Origin: Nocardioides psychrotolerans
GTDB lineage: Bacteria; Actinomycetota; Actinomycetes; Propionibacteriales; Nocardioidaceae
Direction of reading: 5' to 3'
DNA length: 64,000 nucleotides
Assembly: GCF_900113685.1 (NCBI RefSeq)
Contig: NZ_FOQG01000019.1
Location: 16,200 to 80,199, forward strand
Shown in pieces: positions 11,163-18,505 of the stretch (position 1 is its first letter; every line of letters starts with the position of its first letter). Position numbers and translations under genes: made by a program. The notes under the pieces are model-generated. The model did not search any database. It was not told the DNA's origin and saw only the letters and a program-made list of their open reading frames with translations.

Positions 11163-11178
11163 GTTTCGGGGAGGTGAC
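11163..11178 (-). promoter_or_regulatory. GlnR-like box upstream of glnN
   Basis: On the minus strand the site reads GTCAC, six bases, GAAAC, which fits the known actinobacterial GlnR a-b box pattern (gTnAC-n6-GaAAC). A weaker second half (GACAC) follows in phase. It is 80 nt upstream of the glnN start. No GlnR gene is in the window. Confidence 0.55.
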
Positions 11179-11210
11179 AGGGGTGGCATCTCTGCGCTGA
11201 GAGACGCAGG

Positions 11211-11669
11211 TCACAGGCTCCCACTGTCGTTGCCAGTGGCCTTGCAAGTGAACGTCGCGGTGAGCAACGGGCCGGTCCAGGAGCGGATCGTGGCGCCGAT
11301 GGTGAGGGTCCACGTCGTGGCCGCATTGTCCCGCGCGCGCGATCCCGTGAGCGAGGCAGTCCTGGTCGTCGACGTCGCAGTCGCCTCGGGGGCTCCGGTG
11401 GCCGACAACCGGTAGACGTAGGACGAGCCGGCGGGTCCGGCATCGGTGAAGCCGGTGACCGACACCGTGGCGCTCTCGGTGAGCGTGGTGCGCGAGCAGG
11501 AGAACGTGCCGGTCATGGACGTGGGCGCGACGAGCTTGGCCGTGCCGACCGCGAAGATCGGGGCCTGCCGGGCGGTGAACGCCGCATGAGCGATCTGCGG
11601 GGCCATCAGCAGGCACAGGACGCCCAGGGTCAGCGAGACGGCGCGGCGCGCGATCTCTGACCGGTTCAT
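11211..11669 (-). CDS. Small exported protein of the SipW cluster
   Basis: This 152-residue protein has an N-terminal signal sequence (RRAVSLTLGVLCLLMAPQIAHA with a likely AHA cleavage site at about residue 29). The mature part is Thr/Ser/Ala-rich and looks like a beta-sandwich, with two cysteines (TFSCSRTT, TFTCKATG). AGGAAG lies 5 nt before the ATG. It is divergent from the response-regulator gene, and the shared intergenic region holds CCTCAAG direct repeats. I infer a surface or matrix component; no named family is certain. Confidence 0.72.
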   Translation of the reverse strand: MNRSEIARRAVSLTLGVLCLLMAPQIAHAAFTARQAPIFAVGTAKLVAPTSMTGTFSCSRTTLTESATVSVTGFTDAGPAGSSYVYRLSATGAPEATATSTTRTASLTGSRARDNAATTWTLTIGATIRSWTGPLLTATFTCKATGNDSGSL

Positions 11670-11751
11670 GGGATCTTCCTGCTGCGGGAGGTGGTGCGGG
11701 AGGGTAGCTGCGGGCGGAGCTCGTGGGTCTGCGGCCAGCCTCGTCGACCCA

Positions 11752-11791
11752 CCTCAAGCACGGCCCGGATGAACCTCAAGAAGCCCTCAAG
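11752..11791. promoter_or_regulatory. CCTCAAG direct repeats, probable response-regulator box
   Basis: CCTCAAG occurs at 11752-11758, 11774-11780 and 11785-11791. The last two are spaced exactly 11 bp start to start, the spacing typical of OmpR/PhoB-family tandem sites. They sit just upstream of the proposed -10 of the regulator gene and 83-116 nt upstream of the divergent exported-protein gene. An identical pair is at 14467-14484. Confidence 0.55.
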
Positions 11792-11797
11792 GTCTGG

Positions 11798-11803
11798 CAG
11801 ACT
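11798..11803 (+). promoter_or_regulatory. CAGACT -10, leaderless type
   Basis: CAGACT ends 6 nt before the ATG at 11810. The CCTCAAG pair ends 6 nt upstream of it and so covers the -35 position, as expected for activation by an OmpR-type regulator. Confidence 0.38.
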
Positions 11804-11809
11804 CACGAT

Positions 11810-12538
11810 ATGTCTGCTGCTGGTGTCGAGCGTCGCGCGGTCGTCGTCGAGGACGACGAGGACATTCGCTCGCTCATCGAGTTCACGCTCACGAGTCAGG
11901 GCTTCGAGGTGCGTTCCGTCGACTCCGGGCTGGCCGGGATCGAGTGCGTCGCCAGCTTCGACCCCGACCTCGTGACCCTCGACCTCGGCCTGCCCGGCAT
12001 CGACGGGATCGAGACGTGCCGACGCATCCGCGAGACCAGCGACGTCTACATCGTCATGATCACGGCTCGCGACGAGGAGATCGACCGGCTGATCGGCCTC
12101 GAGACCGGAGCCGACGACTTCCTCTCCAAGCCCTTCAGCCCTCGCGAGCTCCAGGCCCGTGTCAACGCCCTCTTCCGTCGGCCGCGCCGCACCACCGCCA
12201 CCATGACCGAGAGCGTCCCCACGCCCCTGCCCGAGACGACCAACGAGATCCTCGACCACGGTCCGCTGAAGGTCGACGTCGACGGACGACGCGCCTTCCG
12301 GGGCGACGAGGAGCTAGCACTGACCCGCACCGAGTTCGACCTGCTGACCGAGCTGATGCGCACCCCCGCGCGAGTGTGGACGCGCGAGGCGCTGCTGCGG
12401 TCGGTCTGGGGCACGGAGTGGGCCACCGACACTCATCTCGTCGAGGTCCATGTCGGCAACCTGCGACGCAAGCTGGGCGACGCCGCGCCGCTGGTGCGCA
12501 CCGTGCGGGGCGTCGGCTACCGCATGGAAGCACTCTGA
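11810..12538 (+). CDS. OmpR/PhoB-family response regulator (orphan)
   Basis: This 242-residue protein has a receiver domain (residues about 8-125) with acidic pocket EDDED, phospho-acceptor D58 in LDLGLPG, the ITARD switch and FLSKPFSP lysine. A winged-helix DNA-binding domain follows (about 150-240), with TRTEFDLLTELM, VWTREALLRSVWG and VRTVRGVGYRM. No sensor kinase gene is next to it. Start chosen at ATG 11810 after a leaderless-type -10; the longer in-frame ATG at 11723 has Ser/His-rich sequence and would lie across the CCTCAAG sites. It likely controls the flanking exported proteins and itself. Confidence 0.9.
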   Translation: MSAAGVERRAVVVEDDEDIRSLIEFTLTSQGFEVRSVDSGLAGIECVASFDPDLVTLDLGLPGIDGIETCRRIRETSDVYIVMITARDEEIDRLIGLETGADDFLSKPFSPRELQARVNALFRRPRRTTATMTESVPTPLPETTNEILDHGPLKVDVDGRRAFRGDEELALTRTEFDLLTELMRTPARVWTREALLRSVWGTEWATDTHLVEVHVGNLRRKLGDAAPLVRTVRGVGYRMEAL

Positions 12539-12547
12539 CGGGCGCCG

Positions 12548-12904
12548 TCAGCGGTCCTGGCACGCCACGAGGTACGACGTCAGCGCCAGGTCTGCGCGCT
12601 CCGCAGCGTCCGCCAGCAACCGGGCACGCGCGTAGGCGCCGACCAGGTCCCCGGCCCGCAGCCTCGTCTCGATGTAACGCGCCATCTCCACCAGCTCGAG
12701 CGCACCGACGATGCTGCTGGCGACCCGCAGGCTGAGCGTCGCATCCATCGCCTGGTCGAGGTCGCCGCGCTCCGTCGCGGACACGATGCGCGTCACGCGC
12801 TGGGGCAGCAGGCGGCGGTACTTCTGGGCGAAGCTCACCATGAACGGCCAGTGGGACACGTCCACTGCGAGGCGGTCGAGGTCACGGGGGTCGAAGGTGC
12901 TCAT
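12548..12904 (-). CDS. HPt-like protein lacking the phospho-histidine
   Basis: This 118-residue helical protein aligns by eye with histidine phosphotransfer (HPt) domains. The usual core (A)AHSLKGSAANLGAL appears here as DATLSLRVASSIVGAL, so the phosphorylatable histidine is Leu57 and the Lys-Gly pair is Arg-Val. AGGAG lies 8 nt upstream of ATG 12904. A GTG at 12913 overlapping the SipW stop is an alternative start. It is convergent with the response regulator and downstream of sipW. The role could be phospho-independent docking to the regulator; this is inference. Confidence 0.62.
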   Translation of the reverse strand: MSTFDPRDLDRLAVDVSHWPFMVSFAQKYRRLLPQRVTRIVSATERGDLDQAMDATLSLRVASSIVGALELVEMARYIETRLRAGDLVGAYARARLLADAAERADLALTSYLVACQDR

Positions 12905-12909
12905 CAGGC

Positions 12910-13605
12910 TCACTCCTGCTCACCATCAGCGAGGTCGGCATCGGCCGGGTCAGCCTCGTCCTTCGACCAGATCGTCGTCAGGCCGAGCAGGAGCGTGCCG
13001 GCGATGGCCACCCAGAGCAGGCCCTTGCTCACGAACGGGTGGTGAAGGGCACGGATGACGGTGCCGATCTCGGGGATGACCCCTTGGACCTCCCAGACGA
13101 CGTCGCCGTCGAGGACGGCCGTCCACGGGTCCACGTTGGCGTTGGCGTCACCCTGCGTGCGCACGGCGACCGTGCCGTCGTCACCGTGGATGACCTCGGT
13201 CACGCGGTGGGTCTCGACCCGGTGGTCCTCGATCGGGATCTGGTAGCTGATCACGTCACCCACCTCGACGTCGGCAGCCGGTCGGGGCGCCGTCACGACG
13301 ACGTCGCCAGGCATGATGCCGGGCGCCATGCTGCCGGTCAGCATGGTCGCGGTGCGGTAGCCGAAGACGTGGGGGCCGACGGCCAGGACCAGGAAGGACA
13401 GCAGGCAGGCGGCGAGCAGGAGGCTCAGCAACGCGGAGCCCAGGCGGGCGGGCACCGAGCCACGCGGTGCGCGCTGCCCGGACCTGCCGGAGCTGCCGGA
13501 CGCGGCCACGCCGGCGCCCGAGGGCGCGATGGCCTGCGGCCGCCGTACGGGCGTGGGCGCAGCGGCGCGGTGACGGCCGACGACGGTCGGGACGGCGTGG
13601 CTCAT
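12910..13605 (-). CDS. sipW: SipW-type signal peptidase I (S26B)
   Basis: This 231-residue protein is a membrane signal peptidase of the SipW/ER type. After a Pro/Ser-rich cytoplasmic N terminus comes a TM helix (LLSLLLAACLLSFLVLAVG, residues about 60-78). The nucleophile is S92 in TGSMAPGIMPGD and a histidine in ETHRVTE (H133) takes the place of the bacterial lysine. A second TM helix is near residue 200 (LLWVAIAGTLLLGLTTIW). CAGGAG lies 6 nt before the ATG. SipW enzymes process dedicated TasA/CalY-type exported proteins, and such a substrate is encoded immediately upstream. Confidence 0.88.
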   Translation of the reverse strand: MSHAVPTVVGRHRAAAPTPVRRPQAIAPSGAGVAASGSSGRSGQRAPRGSVPARLGSALLSLLLAACLLSFLVLAVGPHVFGYRTATMLTGSMAPGIMPGDVVVTAPRPAADVEVGDVISYQIPIEDHRVETHRVTEVIHGDDGTVAVRTQGDANANVDPWTAVLDGDVVWEVQGVIPEIGTVIRALHHPFVSKGLLWVAIAGTLLLGLTTIWSKDEADPADADLADGEQE

Positions 13606-13721
13606 GGTCGACTCCTGCTCGCTTAGCGGTGGTGGATGGAGGACGGGGTGGTGCTGGTGAGGCTCTGGGCGGCCGCCGCCCCCCAGCGGCAGCCACCCAG
13701 GGCCGGTTCACAGCAGCGGGG

Positions 13722-14357
13722 TCACTTGAAGGTGGCGGCGCGCTGCGTGGCGTCGAAGGTGAAGGTGAGGTTGTTGGCCAGGCCCTGGAAGGTGTTGTCG
13801 GCCGTGGCCGGCAGCAGCAGCTGGATCCGGAGATAGGAGGCCGCACCCACGGCGTTGAGCGTCGTCGTGGCTGCCGCCATGTCGACCGCGGTGCCGATGA
13901 CGGGCTTCGAGGCGATGACGGTGGTGGGCGTCGTGGCGCAGGCCAGCTCGTTGGTGGTGCCGACCTTGGTCCACGGGGTGGCGCACTGCTCGACGGTGAG
14001 CTGCAGGCCGTTGGTGGTGTCGGAGGAGAGCAGGTTGGCCGTGCCTGCCGACGTGGTGAGCTTGACCGACCCGAAGGCCTCGGTGTTGGCGTTGCGGACC
14101 AGGGTGACCGAGCGCTGTACTCGGTCGCCGGGGACCATGTTGGTCGCGGCGACGGTGGTGCCGAGGTCGGCGTGCTGGGTGAGCTCGATCTTGACGTTGC
14201 CGTTGGCGACGGCCTCGCTGGCGGCCGTGCTCGAGGTGAACGCACCGAAGGTGCCGAGACCGGCCACGGAGGCAGCTCCGGCAACCAGGACGACCGAGGC
14301 GAGGATCTTCGTCGAGTGCTTGCGAGCGGTGCGGCTGGAGGCGGTGTGCTTGCTCAT
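13722..14357 (-). CDS. CalY/TasA-like exported protein with alternate-type signal peptide
   Basis: This 211-residue protein begins with a basic region (ASSRTARKHSTK) and a hydrophobic segment ILASVVLVAGAASVAGLGTF followed by GAFTSSTAASE, the pattern of SipW-dependent alternate signal peptides. The mature part is rich in Thr, Ala and Asn with a beta-strand pattern, and has two cysteines (EQCATPW, LACATTP). Start at ATG 14357, with AGGA 8 nt upstream; a longer in-frame start overlaps the regulatory repeats. It lies 116 nt upstream of sipW on the same strand and is probably its substrate and a fibre or matrix subunit. Confidence 0.75.
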   Translation of the reverse strand: MSKHTASSRTARKHSTKILASVVLVAGAASVAGLGTFGAFTSSTAASEAVANGNVKIELTQHADLGTTVAATNMVPGDRVQRSVTLVRNANTEAFGSVKLTTSAGTANLLSSDTTNGLQLTVEQCATPWTKVGTTNELACATTPTTVIASKPVIGTAVDMAAATTTLNAVGAASYLRIQLLLPATADNTFQGLANNLTFTFDATQRAATFK

Positions 14358-14370
14358 GGAGGGAGTCCTA

Positions 14371-14393
14371 GCTTCGGGCCACCGAAGCGGTGG
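14371..14393 (-). promoter_or_regulatory. Two mutually exclusive hairpins in the calY-like leader
   Basis: GCTTCGG/CCGAAGC (14371-14388) and CCACCG/CGGTGG (14379-14393) are both perfect stems and share bases, so only one can form. They sit 14 nt upstream of the ATG and could affect translation. Confidence 0.35.
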
Positions 14394-14466
14394 CGGCAGG
14401 TTCTGGTGATGAACAGAACTCTGCAGGACCCGGATCAAGGCTCCCCCCGGATCAACCACGAGGTTT

Positions 14467-14484
14467 CCTCAAGCAAGCCTCAAG
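14467..14484. promoter_or_regulatory. CCTCAAG direct repeat pair, second response-regulator box
   Basis: CCTCAAG at 14467-14473 and 14478-14484 are exactly 11 bp apart, and the second copy is CCTCAAGG as at 11785. The pair lies 110 nt upstream of the calY-like gene, in the same relative orientation as the box upstream of the other exported-protein gene. Confidence 0.55.
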
Positions 14485-14486
14485 GA

Positions 14487-15236
14487 TCAGCCGACGACGA
14501 GATCGCGCTCCAGGTCGGCGGCCAACCGCTCGGCGAAGTAGGCGTGACCGTCGTTGTTGAGCAGCCCGCCCTCACCGAAGTAGGCCGGGGCGTCGGCCCC
14601 GGTGAGCCACTCCTCGCCGAAGGTGTCGACGCAGGTGATGTGGTCGTTCTCGAGGGGCTCGCACATGCCCATCCCGCGCGGGTTGCCGTAGGGGAGGACC
14701 ACTGCGATGACCGCGTCAGGCACGCGTCCGCGCAGCGTCGTGACCGTGTTGCGCATGAGCTTGCGGATGACCGGCGTCGTGGCGGGTGAGCGCATCTGGG
14801 CGGAGATGACCACGACGTCCGGCACGAAGTCGTCGTCGGTCTGGAGCCGGAAGACCCGGTCGAGGTATTGGCTGCCGGGCGTCGTCGGCGCGCTGTGCGC
14901 CCAGCCGGAGCCGGGGACGGCGTCCACGCGGTACTCCCAGCCGAGATCCTTCGACACGAGGTGGACGAAGCTGGCCCTCTGCAGGGCGGCTCCCTCCCCC
15001 GCGGTCCAGTCATCGCCGATGAAGAGGACCTTGGCTGCAGCCGGCACGGACAGGGGCGCCCCCGCGGTGTCGGGGCCCGCCGCGGGCACCGCCTCCGGAT
15101 CGCCGGAGCCGGTGGAGAACTGAGTGACCAGCAGCGCCACGGTCAGGGCGGTGGCGGCGATGACGCCGAGCAGCGTGAATCGCCGGACAGCGACGTCTCG
15201 GCCCGTGTCGGTGGACCGCCCCCATGACGTGGACAC
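14487..15236 (-). CDS. SGNH-hydrolase-like exported protein with Ser replaced by Asp
   Basis: This 249-residue protein has one N-terminal membrane or signal segment (FTLLGVIAATALTVALLVTQF) and an SGNH/GDSL-like domain from about residue 70. Block I reads FIGDDWTAGEG: the normal GDS serine is Asp. Block V (NNDGHAYFAERLAADL) keeps Asp and His. VVVISAQMRS and VVLPYGNPRGMG fit the fold. The start GTG 15236 follows TAGGAT by 7 nt, a leaderless-type promoter. It may be a non-catalytic binder, an acetyl-group protein with altered chemistry, or simply divergent. Confidence 0.65.
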   Translation of the reverse strand: MSTSWGRSTDTGRDVAVRRFTLLGVIAATALTVALLVTQFSTGSGDPEAVPAAGPDTAGAPLSVPAAAKVLFIGDDWTAGEGAALQRASFVHLVSKDLGWEYRVDAVPGSGWAHSAPTTPGSQYLDRVFRLQTDDDFVPDVVVISAQMRSPATTPVIRKLMRNTVTTLRGRVPDAVIAVVLPYGNPRGMGMCEPLENDHITCVDTFGEEWLTGADAPAYFGEGGLLNNDGHAYFAERLAADLERDLVVG

Positions 15237-15243
15237 GTCGGCG

Positions 15244-15249
15244 ATCCTA
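15244..15249 (-). promoter_or_regulatory. TAGGAT -10, leaderless type
   Basis: On the minus strand TAGGAT ends 7 nt before GTG 15236. Confidence 0.42.
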
Positions 15250-15456
15250 CGTGGTCCGGTCCGGTGCGAGATCGGATGTTTGCCCACGTGGGACCAGGGG
15301 CAGGCTCACCTCGACACGTACTGCTGTTCCGACCTCGTCTCGGACTTTCTTCAGCCCACATCCCGGGGGTGGGCTGCTCCACGAGGCTCACGGAGCGCGG
15401 TGCGTGTCGCACGTCCGGACATGAAAGTGCCAGGACGCGACCTCTGGGGGGCAGTC

Positions 15457-15479
15457 GATCGCGGCCTGGCCCCGCGATC
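15457..15479 (-). terminator. Hairpin downstream of glnE
   Basis: GATCGCGG and CCGCGATC form an 8-bp perfect stem with a 7-nt loop, 42 nt beyond the glnE stop, without a T tract. The rest of the 15237-15520 interval shows one weaker hairpin (near 15355) and no gene. Confidence 0.4.
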
Positions 15480-15520
15480 ATCCCACATCTCGCGCCGGAC
15501 CGACACCGCCAGTTGCGCGG

Positions 15521-18505
15521 TCAGTCCCAGAAGACGTGGTCGACGACCGCGCGTGCCTGTCGGGTGCAGCGCAGGTAGTCGTTGACCATCTCGTCGGTCG
15601 CCCCCGGCGGGTAGCCCAGGATGCTCGCCACCGCCGCGCGCTGCCGCGTGTCCCGCGGGATCTGGTCACCCGAGGTCCCCCGCACCAACGTCACGGCGTT
15701 GCGGGTCCGGCTTACCATGCGCCAGCCCTCGATCAGCAGGGCGGTGTCGTCCTCACTGATCAGCCCGGCCTCCCGCGCAGCGGCGAGCGCGTCGAGGGTC
15801 TGCGGGGTGCGGAGGGACTCGACCCGGCCGGCGTGGCGCATCTGGAGCAGCTGGACGGTCCACTCGATGTCGGCCAGGCCACCACGCCCGAGCTTGAGGT
15901 GCAGGTGGGGATCGGCTCCGCGGGGCAGACGCTCCCGGTCGATGCGGGCCTTGATCCGGCGGACCTCGAGGATGTCGTCCTCGGAGATCCCGTCCACCGG
16001 GAAGCGCAACGGGTCGATGAGCTCCACGAAGCGACGCCGCAGGTCCTCGTCGCCCACGACCGCGTCGGCACGCAGCAGCGCCTGCGCCTCCCAGACCATC
16101 GACCACTTGGCGTAGTAGGCGGCATAGGAGTCGATCGTGCGGACCAGCGCCCCCTGCTTGCCCTCGGGGCGCAGGTCGGCGTCGACGTGCAGCGGCGGGT
16201 CGGCGCCCGGGAGGGCGAGCAGACGGCGTACCTCGTTGGCGACGGCCTGGGAGTAGGACGTGGCCACGTGCGCGTCGGCACCGGGCTCGGCCTCGAAGAC
16301 GAAGAGGACGTCGGCGTCGCTGGAGTAGGACAGCTCGAAGCCGCCGTAGCGGCCCATCGCGATGATCGCGATGCGCGCGGGCGCCTCGGCCAGCGACCGC
16401 TGCCGTCGTACGGCGAGCCCCGCGACCCGCAGCGTGGCTTCCAGCGTGGCGTCGGTCAGGCGCGAGAGCCCCTTGCCCACGTCGGCCACGTCGGTGAGCC
16501 GCAGCGCATCGCCGGCCGCGATGCGGAACAGCTCGCGCCGGCGTACGGCGCGGATGGCGCGCACGGCCTTCTCGACGTCGTCCTGGCGGCCGGCTGCCGC
16601 GAGCATCTCCTCGACGAGCGGCTCGGCCGGGAGCGGGGCGAGCGATCCCCCGAGGATCCGCACGCCCTGGGGCTCGCGCTCCAGCAGCCCGGTGACGTAG
16701 CGCGAGGTGGAGAGCAGGTGGGCCAGCCGCTCGGCGACGGTGCCCTCGTCGCGCAGGGTCTTGAGGTACCAAGGGGTGCGCCCCAGGGCCTCGCTGATCC
16801 GGCGGAAGCCGAAGAGCCCGGCGTCGGGATCGGGGCCCTCGGCGAACCACTCGAGCATCGCGGGCAGGAGGGCACGCTGGATCGTGGACGTGCGGGACAG
16901 CCCGGCCGTGAGCGCCTCGAGGTGGCGCAGCGCCGCCTGCGGATCGGCGTAGCCGAGGGCGGCCAGGCGGGTGCTGGCCGCTTCCGAGGAGAGCCTGGCC
17001 TCGGAGCCGGGGATCCCTGCGACCGCAGCGAGCAGCGGCCGGTAGAAGAGCTTCTCGTGGAGTCGACGGACCTCGCGGCGGTGGTGCTCCCACACGCGGT
17101 TCAGGGACGGGACCGGCTCCTTGAAGAGCCGGACGCTGCGGCCCAGGCGACGCAGGGACGGCTCGTCCTCGGGCACCACGTGGATGCGGCGCAGCTGGAA
17201 GAGCTGCATGCGGTGCTCGAGCGTGCGGAGGAAGGCATAGGCCTCGTGCAGGGCCTCGCCGTCCTCGCGCCCGACGTAGCCCCCGTCGGTCAACGCTCCC
17301 AGGGCGCTGAGCGTCGCGGTCGGCCGGATGCGCTCGTCCATGCGCCCGTGGACGAGCTGGAGCAGCTGCACGGCAAACTCGACGTCGCGCAGGCCGCCCG
17401 AGCCGAGCTTGATCTGGCGATCGGCCTCGCGCGCCGGGATGTGCTCGATCACCCGCCGACGCATGGCCTGGGCGTCGGTGACGAAGCCCTCTCGCTCGGC
17501 GGCGGACCACACCAGCGGGGCGAGCATGTCGACGTAGTCCCGACCCAGCGCCAGGTCGCCGGCGACCGGGCGAGCCTTGAGCAGCGCCTGGAACTCCCAG
17601 GTCTTGGCCCAGCGCTCGTAGTAGCCGAGGTGGCTGGCGAGGGTGCGCACGAGCGGACCAGCCTTGCCCTCGGGGCGCAGCGCGGCGTCGACGGGCCAGA
17701 TCGTGCCCTCGCTGGTGTGGTCGGAGCAGATCCTGATCAGGTGGCTGGCCAGCTGGGTCGCGGCCCGCACGACCGCGGTGTCGCTGGCGTCCTCGTGCCC
17801 GGGCGACGGCTCGTAGACGAAGATGACGTCGACGTCGGAGACGTAGTTGAGCTCGTGGCTGCCGAGCTTGCCCATCGCGATGACCGACAGGCGCGCGAGC
17901 GAGGCGGACTCCCCCACCCGCTGCCGCGCGACGGCCAGGGCGGCCTCGAGCGTGCCGGCCGCGAGGTCGGAGAGCTCGGCCGCGGCGTCGTCTATCCCGA
18001 CGTCGTGGGACAGGTCACGCGAGGCCAGGCGGAGCAGGACGCGGCGGTATTCCACGCGCAGGGCGTCCACGGCCTCGGCGTCGGGGAGCGTCGCCACCGG
18101 CCGGTCGTCGCGCGGGTCGGCCCCGACCGCCTCCAGCAGGCCCGCCCGCACCGCCCAGGCCGCAGGACGCGTCGAGCCCATGGCTGGGTCGGTGAGCTCG
18201 TGCCACTGCTCGGGGTGGCGGACCAGGTGGTCGGCCAGCGCGCTGCTCGCCCCGAGCACGCACAGCAGCCGCATCGCGGTGCCCTCGTCGTCGGCGATCG
18301 CGGTCAGGAGGGCCGCGCGGTCCTCGACCTCGTCGGCGAGCCGCACGAGGGCCGACAGCGCCAGGTCGGGGTCGGCCGTGCGCCCGAGGATCGCGAGGAT
18401 CGGCTCCGCCTGCTCCCCCAGGCCCGTCAGCGCCTCCAGCGCCGCAGCGCTGTCGGTGAACCCGTGCCGGAAGAGCGCGACCTTGGTCGTCGGGGTGCGG
18501 GTCAC
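15521..18505 (-). CDS. glnE: Bifunctional glutamine synthetase adenylyltransferase/deadenylylase
   Basis: This 994-residue enzyme attaches and removes AMP on GSI. It has two nucleotidyltransferase halves: VIAMGKLGSHELNYVSDVDVIF in the N-terminal deadenylylation half (near residue 220) and IIAMGRYGGFELSYSSDADVLF in the C-terminal adenylylation half, each with the G-S/G-x-D-x-D metal site. The GTG at 18505 overlaps the stop of the amidotransferase gene as GTGA. An in-frame extension further upstream is a shadow of that gene. It forms a transcription unit with a class I amidotransferase, next to glnA2. Its adenylylated target GlnA1 is not in the window. Confidence 0.95.
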   Translation of the reverse strand: MTRTPTTKVALFRHGFTDSAAALEALTGLGEQAEPILAILGRTADPDLALSALVRLADEVEDRAALLTAIADDEGTAMRLLCVLGASSALADHLVRHPEQWHELTDPAMGSTRPAAWAVRAGLLEAVGADPRDDRPVATLPDAEAVDALRVEYRRVLLRLASRDLSHDVGIDDAAAELSDLAAGTLEAALAVARQRVGESASLARLSVIAMGKLGSHELNYVSDVDVIFVYEPSPGHEDASDTAVVRAATQLASHLIRICSDHTSEGTIWPVDAALRPEGKAGPLVRTLASHLGYYERWAKTWEFQALLKARPVAGDLALGRDYVDMLAPLVWSAAEREGFVTDAQAMRRRVIEHIPAREADRQIKLGSGGLRDVEFAVQLLQLVHGRMDERIRPTATLSALGALTDGGYVGREDGEALHEAYAFLRTLEHRMQLFQLRRIHVVPEDEPSLRRLGRSVRLFKEPVPSLNRVWEHHRREVRRLHEKLFYRPLLAAVAGIPGSEARLSSEAASTRLAALGYADPQAALRHLEALTAGLSRTSTIQRALLPAMLEWFAEGPDPDAGLFGFRRISEALGRTPWYLKTLRDEGTVAERLAHLLSTSRYVTGLLEREPQGVRILGGSLAPLPAEPLVEEMLAAAGRQDDVEKAVRAIRAVRRRELFRIAAGDALRLTDVADVGKGLSRLTDATLEATLRVAGLAVRRQRSLAEAPARIAIIAMGRYGGFELSYSSDADVLFVFEAEPGADAHVATSYSQAVANEVRRLLALPGADPPLHVDADLRPEGKQGALVRTIDSYAAYYAKWSMVWEAQALLRADAVVGDEDLRRRFVELIDPLRFPVDGISEDDILEVRRIKARIDRERLPRGADPHLHLKLGRGGLADIEWTVQLLQMRHAGRVESLRTPQTLDALAAAREAGLISEDDTALLIEGWRMVSRTRNAVTLVRGTSGDQIPRDTRQRAAVASILGYPPGATDEMVNDYLRCTRQARAVVDHVFWD

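Noticed and set aside
15283..15292. CCCACGTGGG palindrome upstream of the SGNH-like gene
   Set aside because: Short self-complementary GC-rich 10-mers are expected by chance in this base composition; no second copy was seen.
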